DNA of 64,000 nucleotides. It comes from Psychrobacter vallis (lineage in GTDB: Bacteria; Pseudomonadota; Gammaproteobacteria; Pseudomonadales; Moraxellaceae). The stretch covers positions 1-64,000 of the forward strand of contig NZ_CAJHBU010000004.1 of assembly GCF_904846715.1 (NCBI RefSeq), written 5' to 3'. Position 1 is the first letter of the stretch; each line of letters begins with the position of its first letter. This document shows, in pieces, positions 54,735 through 63,132 of this stretch. The position numbers and the translations under genes were made by a program. The notes under the pieces were generated by a model. That model did not search any database. It saw only the letters and a program-made list of their open reading frames with translations, and was not told the DNA's origin.

Positions 54735-56618
54735 TTATGCAATCATATCGCGCATGGTTTCGCCTAGCGCCACTTCGCGCACTGGTACGCTGGCTTCAAT
54801 CTCGATGGACACGTCGCGCTTGGTGCTGTGATTTGCCACTCTAAATGGTCTGGCGTCTTTAACGACCGCCTCATGAATAAGCACCCCATCGCCGTACAAT
54901 CTAAAGGTGACAGCGTTATTAGCGTAGCTATCAGCCACGACTTGACCAGCTAAGAAGCGCTTAGGTGTATCGAGATTAAATTCCTTTGATCGCCAAACGA
55001 ATGTTTTATTAACTCGGTTCTGCCCGTAGTCTGGATTGAATTGGCGATAAACTGAGTGCTCAACACCAGCGCCAACCTCCCTAGCAATCAGATGAATCAA
55101 TCCCTCATCTTCAAAAGTATTGATAGCATAGTCATCAAACCATACCACGCCCTTGTTTGTCGAATTAAGGTCTATGTAACCACAACCTCTTTTAGTGCCA
55201 TCATCCCAAAAGAATAGATAGCCACCCTTATATGAGCAGGCATGTATGCTTGATGGGTTGATTGCTTGCCAGTCCTCCGCTGTGAATAGCCCTTCTGTTA
55301 GCAGCTTGGCGCTACTTGTGGTCACTAGCACCAGTCCGTTATTGCTGGCATACATGCAGCCATAAGTAAGATTAACCATGCTCCTAGTAGCAATACAGCC
55401 TTCATACAATGGTAAGCTGATAACGCCCATAGATTCAGGGCTAAGCCCGTTTAAAAGTATGGGGTTGCCTGTGGTGACAATCACAATGGTGTTGTCATAG
55501 TGCCCCATGCCCATAATCTTATGTTGCGAGCTGATTTCATAGTAGCGCGGCCACGCATACAGAATGTACGGCTCAGACAAGCAAACAGTCTTGTCGATGT
55601 AAGCATAACCTACCCCGTAATCTGTCACGCCTAAGCCTTTCAAATTATCTCTAGGGGGGTCGAAATTAATCGTAGGTATGTTTTCACCTACCAGCAATGA
55701 ATCTTTTGGCAGATCATCAATGATGACCAGATTGCCATCTGTCAAAGCAAAAGGCATTTCTTTAACAAACAGCATGGTTGAGCGACCTAATGAATCAGTC
55801 AGTGACCGATAAAGACGCACTCTATCAACACCATAACTGCCTGTCAGTAGTGACGACTGACTTGCGGTATAAGATAGGGTTAACACGGGCTTGTCACCCG
55901 TTTTGATATACAATATTTCATCGTGAACACTTGGTGCCGACTCGTCACCAAACTTGTTGACGTAGGTTAAGGCATATACCCTAGCCTCTTCATCTTCAGC
56001 GACGTTCAATAGCTCATCAGTTATCGTGTCCTTAACTTCTGTGTCGTTCTTGCTCGTTTCGCTATTAGTCGTCGTCACAACGCGTCTCTTGAACAAGTCA
56101 ACAAACCTTCTTCTTTTTACAAGCACAGTAACTTCGCTGGTGGTAGCTGGCGCTGGAGGTTGATCGGGCACTGGATCAGGACTAGGCGCTGGCGCGGCTA
56201 TAATACCTGTCACTTCTACATTATCGGTATCTGGCGGCGGCATACCAGCGATATAAGCGATACCATCTGTTGTCAATGTATTGATACCCGGCACGATATC
56301 CCAGTCCATAAACATCATGGGCGCGTCAGCATCTTCCGTTGTCCAGTACAAGCGATAGGCGTCGTTGACTGGAGAGAACGAAAACCTAGCAATAGCGTTG
56401 CTGTAATGTCTGTACGTGCCCGTGTTGTGCTTGAAAAATATAGCGCTTTTGAAGTCTGCATAACCTTCCGCTTGGCTTGACATGCCAGCATTGCTGCTTG
56501 GCGATAATATATCGCGCTCAATAAAAACATTTAAGCAAGACTGCGCCGCATACTCCGGCAACTTCGTTGGGTGTAGGCGTGGGAAAGTGCCAGCAAAATC
56601 ATTGATCCGTATGTGCAT
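54735..56618 (-). CDS. Large virion/tail structural protein
   Basis: This 627-residue beta-rich protein begins HIRINDFAGTFPRLHPTKLP and contains AQSCLNVFIERDILSPSSN. This N-terminal pattern is shared by large tail or head-completion proteins of short-tailed phages. A Pro-Ala linker and a charged segment occur near residues 145-200. Later repeats of aromatic-glycine patterns are consistent with a propeller or beta-helix fold. Its order (after lysis genes, before ejection proteins) supports a virion role. Confidence 0.7.
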   Translation of the reverse strand: MHIRINDFAGTFPRLHPTKLPEYAAQSCLNVFIERDILSPSSNAGMSSQAEGYADFKSAIFFKHNTGTYRHYSNAIARFSFSPVNDAYRLYWTTEDADAPMMFMDWDIVPGINTLTTDGIAYIAGMPPPDTDNVEVTGIIAAPAPSPDPVPDQPPAPATTSEVTVLVKRRRFVDLFKRRVVTTTNSETSKNDTEVKDTITDELLNVAEDEEARVYALTYVNKFGDESAPSVHDEILYIKTGDKPVLTLSYTASQSSLLTGSYGVDRVRLYRSLTDSLGRSTMLFVKEMPFALTDGNLVIIDDLPKDSLLVGENIPTINFDPPRDNLKGLGVTDYGVGYAYIDKTVCLSEPYILYAWPRYYEISSQHKIMGMGHYDNTIVIVTTGNPILLNGLSPESMGVISLPLYEGCIATRSMVNLTYGCMYASNNGLVLVTTSSAKLLTEGLFTAEDWQAINPSSIHACSYKGGYLFFWDDGTKRGCGYIDLNSTNKGVVWFDDYAINTFEDEGLIHLIAREVGAGVEHSVYRQFNPDYGQNRVNKTFVWRSKEFNLDTPKRFLAGQVVADSYANNAVTFRLYGDGVLIHEAVVKDARPFRVANHSTKRDVSIEIEASVPVREVALGETMRDMIA

Positions 56619-56633
56619 TGCAGTCAGCCTTTT

Positions 56634-57317
56634 TTATGCTTCGTTGGTTGATACTTTTAAGCTGTTATCGTACTTAGGCAGGTTGTATCTATCAGGATAA
56701 GGAGAGGACGCCACACCACCCTCATAAGTGGGCCATACAAAAGCGGTGAAGCGCGACTTCTCAAACTTCATCAGATTGACGGCATTGGATTGATTGCCGC
56801 CAAGACCTACTAAGTATTTACCATCTTGAGTCTCGCCAACGATGAATGTCACATGACCACCACCAGTACGCCCCATCACACCAATACTTCCGTAAGCTGG
56901 TTTTGCTAATCGCGTACCATAGTCAGCGTAAGCCAGTGCGCGATACCAGTGCTTAGGATAGCCGCGACCTGCCTGCTTCAAGCACTGAGCGACAAACGTG
57001 CCACACCATGGCGTCTCATCATCGGTAAACCATCCGCTTAGGTTTTTAATCCAAGATAAGATGGTAAGGTTATGCTTGGGTCCTACTATCTCTTTTAAAC
57101 CAATGTGCTTTAAAGCCTCAAGCACCCACGCTGGCGCGACTGATTGCGCTTTGCTAGGCGAGCCTTGAACAACTTGTGCTGGCACGTAACCTGCTTTGAC
57201 CAATGCTTGTTGCACCGCCTTTAATGACTCTTCTCCAAAATCACCATCAATATCTTCTGTGTAAAACCCTGCTTGCTTTAGTTTGGCTTGGGCGATCTCA
57301 ATAAATGCCTTACTCAT
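56634..57317 (-). CDS. Endolysin: peptidoglycan-binding domain plus CHAP-like hydrolase
   Basis: This 227-residue lysis enzyme has an N-terminal PG-binding module (1-45: AKLKQAGFYTEDIDGDFGEE) and a catalytic domain of the TIGR02594/CHAP type. The catalytic cysteine is in TPWCGTFVAQCLKQAG and the histidine in GGGHVTFIVGE, with an Asn in LGGNQSNAVN. There is no signal peptide, so release would depend on the holin encoded just upstream. A GGAGA ribosome binding site supports the start. Confidence 0.9.
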   Translation of the reverse strand: MSKAFIEIAQAKLKQAGFYTEDIDGDFGEESLKAVQQALVKAGYVPAQVVQGSPSKAQSVAPAWVLEALKHIGLKEIVGPKHNLTILSWIKNLSGWFTDDETPWCGTFVAQCLKQAGRGYPKHWYRALAYADYGTRLAKPAYGSIGVMGRTGGGHVTFIVGETQDGKYLVGLGGNQSNAVNLMKFEKSRFTAFVWPTYEGGVASSPYPDRYNLPKYDNSLKVSTNEA

Positions 57318-57333
57318 ACTTTTCTCCAGACGT

Positions 57334-57358
57334 AAAAAAGCCCCGCTAGACGCGAGGC
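57334..57358 (-). terminator. Terminator between holin and endolysin genes
   Basis: A 7-bp stem (GCCTCGC/GCGGGGC with one G-U pair, 5-base loop) is followed by TTTTTT on the minus strand. It would reduce holin-to-endolysin readthrough. Confidence 0.7.
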
Positions 57359-57375
57359 GTGAATTGAGCTGATAG

Positions 57376-57699
57376 TTAGGGTGTCTTGTCGATTAGTGCG
57401 CCCCAAACTTTGGCAATTCTATCGATAGCGCCGCCACCTAGATGACCACTTATAGCGACCAGCACAGCTGTGAGGAGTTGATTAAAGCCCCAATACTCGC
57501 AAAGGTAAAACGTCAGCACACCCGCAAATCCACTGATAATCAGCTCGCCGATCAATCGCACGAATACCTCGGTCAATGGTAGCGGCTTGCGTGAGCGATT
57601 AAGTTGCCTGATAAATGCGACGAGTCCGCCCGTCACTGCTAATAAGAACACCCACATATACGTCAGTAGACTATATGTTGTCGGGTCTTTGTCGAGCAT
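57376..57699 (-). CDS. Phage holin
   Basis: This 107-residue protein has three hydrophobic segments (about 9-29, 48-68, 72-90): LTYMWVFLLAVTGGLVAFI, LIGELIISGFAGVLTFYLCE and LLTAVLVAISGHLGGGAID. This resembles LydA-type holins, which form membrane holes to time lysis. It is directly upstream of the endolysin gene, separated by a terminator. Confidence 0.82.
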   Translation of the reverse strand: MLDKDPTTYSLLTYMWVFLLAVTGGLVAFIRQLNRSRKPLPLTEVFVRLIGELIISGFAGVLTFYLCEYWGFNQLLTAVLVAISGHLGGGAIDRIAKVWGALIDKTP

Positions 57700-57720
57700 A
57701 ACCTCTCCTCAAATTTTAGA

Positions 57721-57744
57721 TAAAATAAAACCCCAATGAAGGGG
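57721..57744 (-). terminator. Short hairpin with T-rich tail after the 57745 gene
   Basis: CCCC/GGGG with a 6-base loop is followed on the minus strand by TTTTATTTTA. The short stem makes it a weak candidate. Confidence 0.4.
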
Positions 57745-58323
57745 CTATCGCCAGTAGAATAAAAATCTGTTTTTTGTGCCCATGCCTATCCGCCATAATA
57801 TGCGCATGTTGGTATTGGTCGCGAGTACATGCTCAATAGTGAATCGCTCACGCTGCAACCGATAACACAGCGTATCGCCTTTTTGATAGGCAAAGATAAT
57901 ATCGCTATTAGCAACATTAAATCTGCGCTTGTCATCAAGTGATACGCGCGGACTGGTTATCAGAGGAAACTCAGTAATGACTTGCATGGCTTGTTGCGTA
58001 TCGTACCAGTACAGCTTGCTAATACCGTTTGCCACATATGCGATACACGGGCGCATGTTCTGATCAAACGTGAGGTCTACATCAGTGACATTACTATCCA
58101 TCAGTACGACTTGATAAGTTTCTAAGTCATCGCGCTGGACTTTGATTGTGCTGCCATCTGTCCATGCGCGCCATACATATTTATCTAGGTCTTCACTTGA
58201 GTCTGACAATGCAACACCGCCCAACTCCCATGACTCAGACGGTAGGTAGGATTTTGAGCGTGGGTATAAGAAAGGTGTGGTCACTGTGTTGGTTATAAGT
58301 AGCGGTTCAGGGAGAGGTAACAT
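57745..58323 (-). CDS. Virion/tail-associated protein
   Basis: This 192-residue protein is unassigned. It is beta-rich, with many aromatic residues (YVWRAWTDGSTIKVQRDD, AYVANGISKLYWYD), consistent with a tail or receptor-binding accessory protein. Its ATG overlaps the upstream stop by one base (TAATG), indicating translational coupling. It ends in TAG just before a hairpin. Confidence 0.65.
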   Translation of the reverse strand: MLPLPEPLLITNTVTTPFLYPRSKSYLPSESWELGGVALSDSSEDLDKYVWRAWTDGSTIKVQRDDLETYQVVLMDSNVTDVDLTFDQNMRPCIAYVANGISKLYWYDTQQAMQVITEFPLITSPRVSLDDKRRFNVANSDIIFAYQKGDTLCYRLQRERFTIEHVLATNTNMRILWRIGMGTKNRFLFYWR

Positions 58324-59285
58324 TACAGCACCCCTTCGTAGCGTCCCCAGCTAATTTCAAATGGTATTCCTAATGTGTCATTACTGGTTTTTACTATCGG
58401 GGAGTTATTTAGTAATGAACCGAAACGTAGCTGAAAAGCTGCCATTGAAGCAGGTATAGTCATAGTTCTAATGTTGCCAGAACCTTCGTTCAGTGTTAGG
58501 TTAAGAGAAAAAGATTTTTTATAACTACCTATGACGTATGAAAACTCCTGAACTGCTTTATTCATAGGAGATAACTGACCTGAAGGATATACTGATGTAT
58601 TATTTGTTAATTCGCCAGAGGAAACAGTAGTGCCACCATACTCAGCATATGTTGACATATGTACATGGGAGGAGGCTAGAAAACCCTGAGCACCACCCCC
58701 GATGTTAACTGGTCTTGCAATAATATTGTAAGGAACATCACTGCCATTACCATCTAACACATTGACTGCAAAAGATTTATCAGTCGTATCAATCACCTTA
58801 TGTATCTTGTAGTAAACATCTAACGTTTCGCCTGTTTTAACGCTGATAGACGTAGGTGACCCTGAGCTGTCTTTAATTAATGCGCGAGTGGTTAAGTAGT
58901 AGTTTGTAGACGTTGTACCTGTGCTCACCAATCCGACTTCACTGATATTCACATTATTAAGTCCAGTAAACCTATAAATTCTTTGCTGCCATGTGCGGTA
59001 TAGGTTGTCACCTGTGTTAGTATAAGCAGAGCTTGATGTGATGCCTGTACTTGATGCTATCGCAATAAACGCATCAAGCCCCGTTTGTGTGATAGCAGGT
59101 GCGCTGTTACCGCTACCAATCGCGCAACTGACATTGATTGAAGTACCTTTACCTCCACCAAAAAAATCCAGCCCTTGATTTAAAATCAGGTTCTTCTGAT
59201 AGCCTGTATCGGCTTTGATTGTGCCATCTTCTTTAGTGACAACGCAGCGAAATTCACCTGCGATACCTATATTCCCTGTTTGCAT
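58323..59285 (-). CDS. Tail protein
   Basis: This 320-residue protein begins QTGNIGIAGEFRCVVTKEDG and DTGYQKNLILNQGLDFF, a start common in phage tail or fibre proteins, followed by Ser/Thr/Gly-rich beta segments. The ATG has a GGAG ribosome binding site. It lies one codon after the TAG of the repeat-protein gene in the same reading frame, so amber readthrough would fuse the two. Confidence 0.72.
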   Translation of the reverse strand: MQTGNIGIAGEFRCVVTKEDGTIKADTGYQKNLILNQGLDFFGGGKGTSINVSCAIGSGNSAPAITQTGLDAFIAIASSTGITSSSAYTNTGDNLYRTWQQRIYRFTGLNNVNISEVGLVSTGTTSTNYYLTTRALIKDSSGSPTSISVKTGETLDVYYKIHKVIDTTDKSFAVNVLDGNGSDVPYNIIARPVNIGGGAQGFLASSHVHMSTYAEYGGTTVSSGELTNNTSVYPSGQLSPMNKAVQEFSYVIGSYKKSFSLNLTLNEGSGNIRTMTIPASMAAFQLRFGSLLNNSPIVKTSNDTLGIPFEISWGRYEGVL

Positions 59286-59288
59286 AAC

Positions 59289-59762
59289 CTATACTCCTAC
59301 TTTTAATGTAATATCTAGTGGTTTAACTGACGGCATATAAGCATCTTTGTCATATACGTTGTGTGTGATTAATACGCGCTTGAGCGTTATATCAAGGGGT
59401 TTGACACTTGGTGTATAAGCATCTTTATCGTCTACGTTTTTACTTTTAAGCAATGAGCGTAGCGTTATATCTAGTGGTTTAACCGATGGCATATAAGCAT
59501 CGTTATCATCAATGAATTTACTGTTGAGCAATGGGCGTAGCGTGATATCTAATGGCGTGACTGATGACATGTATGCATCACCATCTAACACTAAATTTAC
59601 TAAAATTCGTTTAAGCGTAATATCGAGTGGTATGACACTAGCTGTGTAAGCATCTTCATTTTCAATAAGTACAGGATAAGGATGACTCGCATACTTACTA
59701 GGCGGCTTTTGATGCGGTACAGCAAGTGGCATCTCCTTTCTAAGGAACTTAGAGTAGTCCAT
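59289..59762 (-). CDS. Tandem-repeat virion protein
   Basis: The ATG at 59762 (MDYSKFLRKEM) overlaps the upstream TAA (TAATG), so I prefer it to a start 27 bases upstream. After about 45 residues come five copies of a 26-residue unit of the form DAYMPSVKPLDITLRSLL, the first one residue shorter and the last truncated. Such repeats suggest a fibrous or multimeric tail component. The gene ends TAG, in frame with the next gene. Confidence 0.68.
   Translation of the reverse strand: MDYSKFLRKEMPLAVPHQKPPSKYASHPYPVLIENEDAYTASVIPLDITLKRILVNLVLDGDAYMSSVTPLDITLRPLLNSKFIDDNDAYMPSVKPLDITLRSLLKSKNVDDKDAYTPSVKPLDITLKRVLITHNVYDKDAYMPSVKPLDITLKVGV
59311..59676 (-). repeat. 78-bp coding tandem repeats
   Basis: Five diverged units within the preceding gene have their common ATATC core at 59311, 59389, 59467, 59545 and 59620, giving steps of 78, 78, 78 and 75 bases (whole codons). 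Copy number could change by recombination or slippage without breaking the frame. Confidence 0.85.
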
Positions 59763-60421
59763 TAGGGCAGCTCGCCGTATAGATCCCACACATCAAGCTC
59801 AGCATATATCAGTGTAACGGTGCTACCAATACGCCTGAGTATCGCACCGTCTGCTGGCGAGACTACCGCACCCAAGCCAGCCACCGTTACGATAACGTCA
59901 TTAACATTGCGTATTGTCAAACTACGACCAGTAAAATCAGGAGGTGCAATGCCGCCGGGCACTGTTATCGTGCAAGGCGTATCACTTGCGACGCGCACGA
60001 TGGTTTTACCGTCACAATCCTCTGGCTTCAACTGGTAGTTACCATAGACCGTTATCATGCGGTACGTTAGGTTAGCGAATACCTCACGCCAAAACCAAGA
60101 GTTAGGCATTTTTGGTGGGTACGCTGAATAAAACTCCAACTCAGATAGCAATTTGTTTGATGGTGGCATCATAAAGTAAGCATCAAGCATGACCTCACCA
60201 CGGCTCATCAACACCACTTGGTAGATACTACCGGGCGTGGTTGCAATCATATCGACCACTGCCGACTGATCTACTAATACGACAAACTTATCGATAGGCG
60301 CTGTAATACTCATGCTGTCGTTAATATCGACATACTGATTAACGATACGCGCATGAGTGATAGGCTTTTGCAGATTTAGGCCTGCCGCATCTAGCGTTAA
60401 TTTAAACGTCTGGTCGCTCAT
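59762..60421 (-). CDS. Virion protein of unknown role
   Basis: This 219-residue beta-rich protein (DQTFKLTLDAAGLNLQKPIT, VRVASDTPCTITVPGGIAPP, SLTIRNVNDVIVTVAGLGAV) has a C-terminal half resembling small decoration or fibre-like folds. It follows the 60425 gene by one codon in the same frame across a TAG, and overlaps the next gene by one base. Confidence 0.62.
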   Translation of the reverse strand: MSDQTFKLTLDAAGLNLQKPITHARIVNQYVDINDSMSITAPIDKFVVLVDQSAVVDMIATTPGSIYQVVLMSRGEVMLDAYFMMPPSNKLLSELEFYSAYPPKMPNSWFWREVFANLTYRMITVYGNYQLKPEDCDGKTIVRVASDTPCTITVPGGIAPPDFTGRSLTIRNVNDVIVTVAGLGAVVSPADGAILRRIGSTVTLIYAELDVWDLYGELP

Positions 60422-60424
60422 AAT

Positions 60425-61054
60425 CTATCCAAAGTTAGCCGGTATTGAGTTGGGCGCTTGGCGCTTCTTAAAACCTTTATCAACGGCGCGACGTGCCAGC
60501 GCAATCGCTTGCATGAATTTTTGTTGATGGTTTTCTGCAAAGTTTGGCATTGCCCATTCGCGGTTTGGCATGGCCTGCAAATAAGCGATAATGCCGGACA
60601 ATATACCGTCGTAGTATTGATGGAAGATATAATCAGGACACTCAAGCGCGTGCTGATCAACTGACAGCGACACCACGACGTTGCTTGTATCAGCATGGTT
60701 ATCATACAAATTGACCATATTAGGGTAGTCGTAAATCACGTCCAGCTCATCGTTAGGCTGGCACGTACAGTCTGCTAACTGCCATACCTTTATGATATGC
60801 GTATTACGAGGTAGCGCTAATCGACACTGCTTATCAATACGACTCATATAAATACTGGTAGAGGTTGGTTGACGCTCTGTATTCTTATCATCGGTTGGAT
60901 CAAACGCATGAACGATATAAGACAAGCTCTCATCACAAAACTGCTTAACGACCTGTCTTGCGGCAAAAATAATCGCTATTCTCGGTACAGTAGACGTGCC
61001 AGCATTGCCTAAATGAATACTGACACCATCGACGAACTCATCAAGCTGTATCAT
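60425..61054 (-). CDS. Putative head-tail connector/structural protein
   Basis: This 209-residue mixed alpha/beta protein has an N-terminal helical segment (IIFAARQVVKQFCDESLSYI) and a C-terminal helix (KFMQAIALARRAVDKGFKKR). In order it lies directly after the adaptor gene, where connector or nozzle proteins are encoded in short-tailed phages. It ends in TAG with the next gene in frame. Family not recognised with certainty. Confidence 0.6.
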   Translation of the reverse strand: MIQLDEFVDGVSIHLGNAGTSTVPRIAIIFAARQVVKQFCDESLSYIVHAFDPTDDKNTERQPTSTSIYMSRIDKQCRLALPRNTHIIKVWQLADCTCQPNDELDVIYDYPNMVNLYDNHADTSNVVVSLSVDQHALECPDYIFHQYYDGILSGIIAYLQAMPNREWAMPNFAENHQQKFMQAIALARRAVDKGFKKRQAPNSIPANFG

Positions 61055-61063
61055 TATCTATCC

Positions 61064-61708
61064 TTATGCCGAAGTACGTCGGGCTGACGATACACGCTCA
61101 TCAGCGGTGTCTTTTACGCCTAGCAATTCCATAGCCACGCGTAAGTGATCAGTGCCACTACTGCCGTTGGTTGAGTCACCTGATAGTAGTTTGTATAACA
61201 TCAGCTCTTGCAATGGCTGGGAGAATATCTCCGACACTGGTATCGCGCTTGCGACATTCATTTCATCGATAAGTGGCGCATGAGCACTGTATTCAATCTC
61301 TATCTTTGTGCCTGGTGTTACGGATGGGTAGATATAAAAGTATTTGGGTGTACGAGCATCAAACATATACTCTTTGACAAGGTAGCCTTGTGTGGTGTGC
61401 CAGCTCGGTGACATGCTATCCATATCTTCTTGCTGAACCAATCGCACTGCTTGACCAATCGTGTCATCAGCATTGATGTTGCGTACCACTCGTAGTAATC
61501 GTATGCCGTCATCAGGGATGAATTGGCGTGACCCCTCTAGCGCTATGATGGTGGCAAACTTTAAGCTAACATCAGGACGCACCAATACCAATATGCGCAG
61601 CGCTTCATTCAGCGCAACAATGAGTGTTGAATCCGGCCATGTGGTAGCGTCGGGATCGTTTAGCTGCGTCATGCGCACGCCAGTTAATAAGTCTTGACTA
61701 CTAAACAT
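61064..61708 (-). CDS. Phage adaptor (DUF6682-like) protein
   Basis: This 214-residue protein resembles portal-to-tail adaptor proteins: an N-terminal helix with WPDSTLIVALNEALRILV, RLLRVVRN, the PKYFYIYPSVTPGTKIEIEY strand pair and a C-terminal helical region ending LGVKDTADERVSSARR. It is encoded between the coiled-coil protein and the putative connector, as in related phages. Confidence 0.7.
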   Translation of the reverse strand: MFSSQDLLTGVRMTQLNDPDATTWPDSTLIVALNEALRILVLVRPDVSLKFATIIALEGSRQFIPDDGIRLLRVVRNINADDTIGQAVRLVQQEDMDSMSPSWHTTQGYLVKEYMFDARTPKYFYIYPSVTPGTKIEIEYSAHAPLIDEMNVASAIPVSEIFSQPLQELMLYKLLSGDSTNGSSGTDHLRVAMELLGVKDTADERVSSARRTSA

Positions 61709-61747
61709 AGTGGTATCGTCCTAATGTGAGTGACTAAGCAGTGGTTA

Positions 61748-62494
61748 CTACTTGTCTTTGCTGGCTTGTTCGCTCGCGGCTCGCTCTTCTTCTTGCATTG
61801 CCGCACCAATCTTGCGCAAGATTTCATTCATGTTGTCACCTTTTGCCACCGTGACATTGAGGCTAGCTGCTTTCTCACGAATCTTAGCGCTGTGAGACGG
61901 TGATAGTGCCAGCACTTCTTTTGCCCAATCAGCAACGGTATTGTTTTCGGCCGTCTCAAAATCGATTGATAAGATATCGTCAAAGCGATTAATGAACGCG
62001 CCTTCATCGACGTTCGCGCCGCTGGTGACTTCAATCTTATCGACGTAACCTGAGTCGCCGCGGTACAAGCGGTAGGCTTCACGGATTGATAGCAGTTGGT
62101 CTGCGTGCTCTTCGTTATCTACCGTACAAATATGCGGTGAGTTTTCATCGTCCGCATCAATCGCCTTAAAGTGATAAGTCTTTTGCGTGACACGGTTATT
62201 ACCAAACGTGACCTTGGTGCCACCTTTGCGGCGTAGCAAACATTGGATCGTCTCACCATTTTTATTAGCCGCGTCTGCCACATTGGTCACTCGCTTGGCA
62301 GCGGCTTCTAGTTTATCCGTCGCTTTTTCTTTCGCTTCAGCCGCAGCAAGTTTTTCTTCTAGCTCTTCGATACGTTTTTGTTGCTCGTCCGCTTTTTTGC
62401 TTTCTTCTGCGCTCTGCTTAATCGCATCATCAGCCTGTTTTTTAGTGGCAAGCGCTTTGTCATCAGCTTGCTTGTCTGTCTTGTCGTCAGCCAT
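61748..62494 (-). CDS. Coiled-coil virion-associated protein
   Basis: I start this at the ATG at 62494 (MADDKTDKQ), which is better spaced from AGGAT than the ATG six bases upstream. Residues 1-75 form a Lys/Glu/Ala/Gln-rich coiled coil (KQADDAIKQSAEESKKADEQ). Then comes a compact part (IQCLLRRKGGTKVTFGNN, DQLLSIREAYRLYRG) and a helical C-terminus. Near the capsid gene it could be a scaffold or head protein. It ends in tandem stops, TAG TAA. Confidence 0.62.
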   Translation of the reverse strand: MADDKTDKQADDKALATKKQADDAIKQSAEESKKADEQQKRIEELEEKLAAAEAKEKATDKLEAAAKRVTNVADAANKNGETIQCLLRRKGGTKVTFGNNRVTQKTYHFKAIDADDENSPHICTVDNEEHADQLLSIREAYRLYRGDSGYVDKIEVTSGANVDEGAFINRFDDILSIDFETAENNTVADWAKEVLALSPSHSAKIREKAASLNVTVAKGDNMNEILRKIGAAMQEEERAASEQASKDK

Positions 62495-62531
62495 GGTCAT
62501 GGATCCTGTTCAATAATAAGTAGATGAAATG

Positions 62532-62561
62532 AAAAAGCTCATAACGATTAACGCTATGAGC
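62532..62561 (-). terminator. Terminator between head genes
   Basis: A 10-bp stem (GCTCATAGCG on the minus strand, one G-U, 5-base loop) is followed by TTTTT. It sits after the 62585 gene and would limit downstream expression relative to it. Confidence 0.75.
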
Positions 62562-62584
62562 CTTATTACTTACTGATAGATGGT

Positions 62585-63037
62585 TTACTCGTCGTTGTTG
62601 GCATGACGGTAGTAAGGCGTCACATGAATGACCGCATCTTTTGGAATCGTGCCAGCGACTTTGAACTCAATAGCGATAGTCGTTGGAAGGTCATTCACTT
62701 TTACTAAGCGACCTTCAATGACGTTATCAGCAACCTTGAACCACTTAGCGACTGCCAAGCTTGCACCGGTTAAGAACTTACCAGTGATTGCCGTCTCTTC
62801 TTGGTTCATCGTACCAACGTCAGCGCTCATCGTGCCACCAAGGGCACTACATACCACTTCAACGTGCAAGATAGCAGCACGTTCAGGGAGTTTTGCGAGT
62901 AATAGGAAATCACCGATTGCCACGGTAGTTGCTGCCGCGAACTTATAGGTAATGGTTGGTGCGTTAATCACACCACTAATCATTGAGCTTTGGATTTGCG
63001 TGTTATGCAAATAGCGCTCAGACTGGAACTTAGCCAT
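62585..63037 (-). CDS. Capsid decoration/cement-like protein
   Basis: This 150-residue protein is built mainly of strands (APTITYKFAAATTVAIGDFL, AAILHVEVVCSALGG, TTIAIEFKVAGTIPKDAVIH). It lies directly downstream of the major capsid gene and is flanked by two strong terminators, a pattern of individually regulated abundant head proteins. It resembles Bbp16-type proteins of short-tailed phages; the assignment is by position and fold impression. Confidence 0.6.
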   Translation of the reverse strand: MAKFQSERYLHNTQIQSSMISGVINAPTITYKFAAATTVAIGDFLLLAKLPERAAILHVEVVCSALGGTMSADVGTMNQEETAITGKFLTGASLAVAKWFKVADNVIEGRLVKVNDLPTTIAIEFKVAGTIPKDAVIHVTPYYRHANNDE

Positions 63038-63084
63038 CGTCTTTTGTCCTTTTATAAAGATACTGTATAAAAAATTGGGTAAAT

Positions 63085-63115
63085 AAAAAGCAAGCTGGCA
63101 TGACCAACTTGCTTT
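63085..63115 (-). terminator. Strong terminator after the major capsid gene
   Basis: A 12-bp stem with one G-U pair (AAAGCAAGTTGG on the minus strand, loop TCATG) is followed by a T-rich run. It follows the capsid gene's stop by about 18 bases. Confidence 0.8.
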
Positions 63116-63132
63116 TAAGTTAAGCGCTTAGA

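Noticed and set aside
54265..59789. Diversity-generating retroelement, considered because related short-tailed phages carry one near tail genes
   Set aside because: I found no reverse transcriptase gene and no template/variable repeat pair; the repeats at 59311-59676 are coding tandem repeats.
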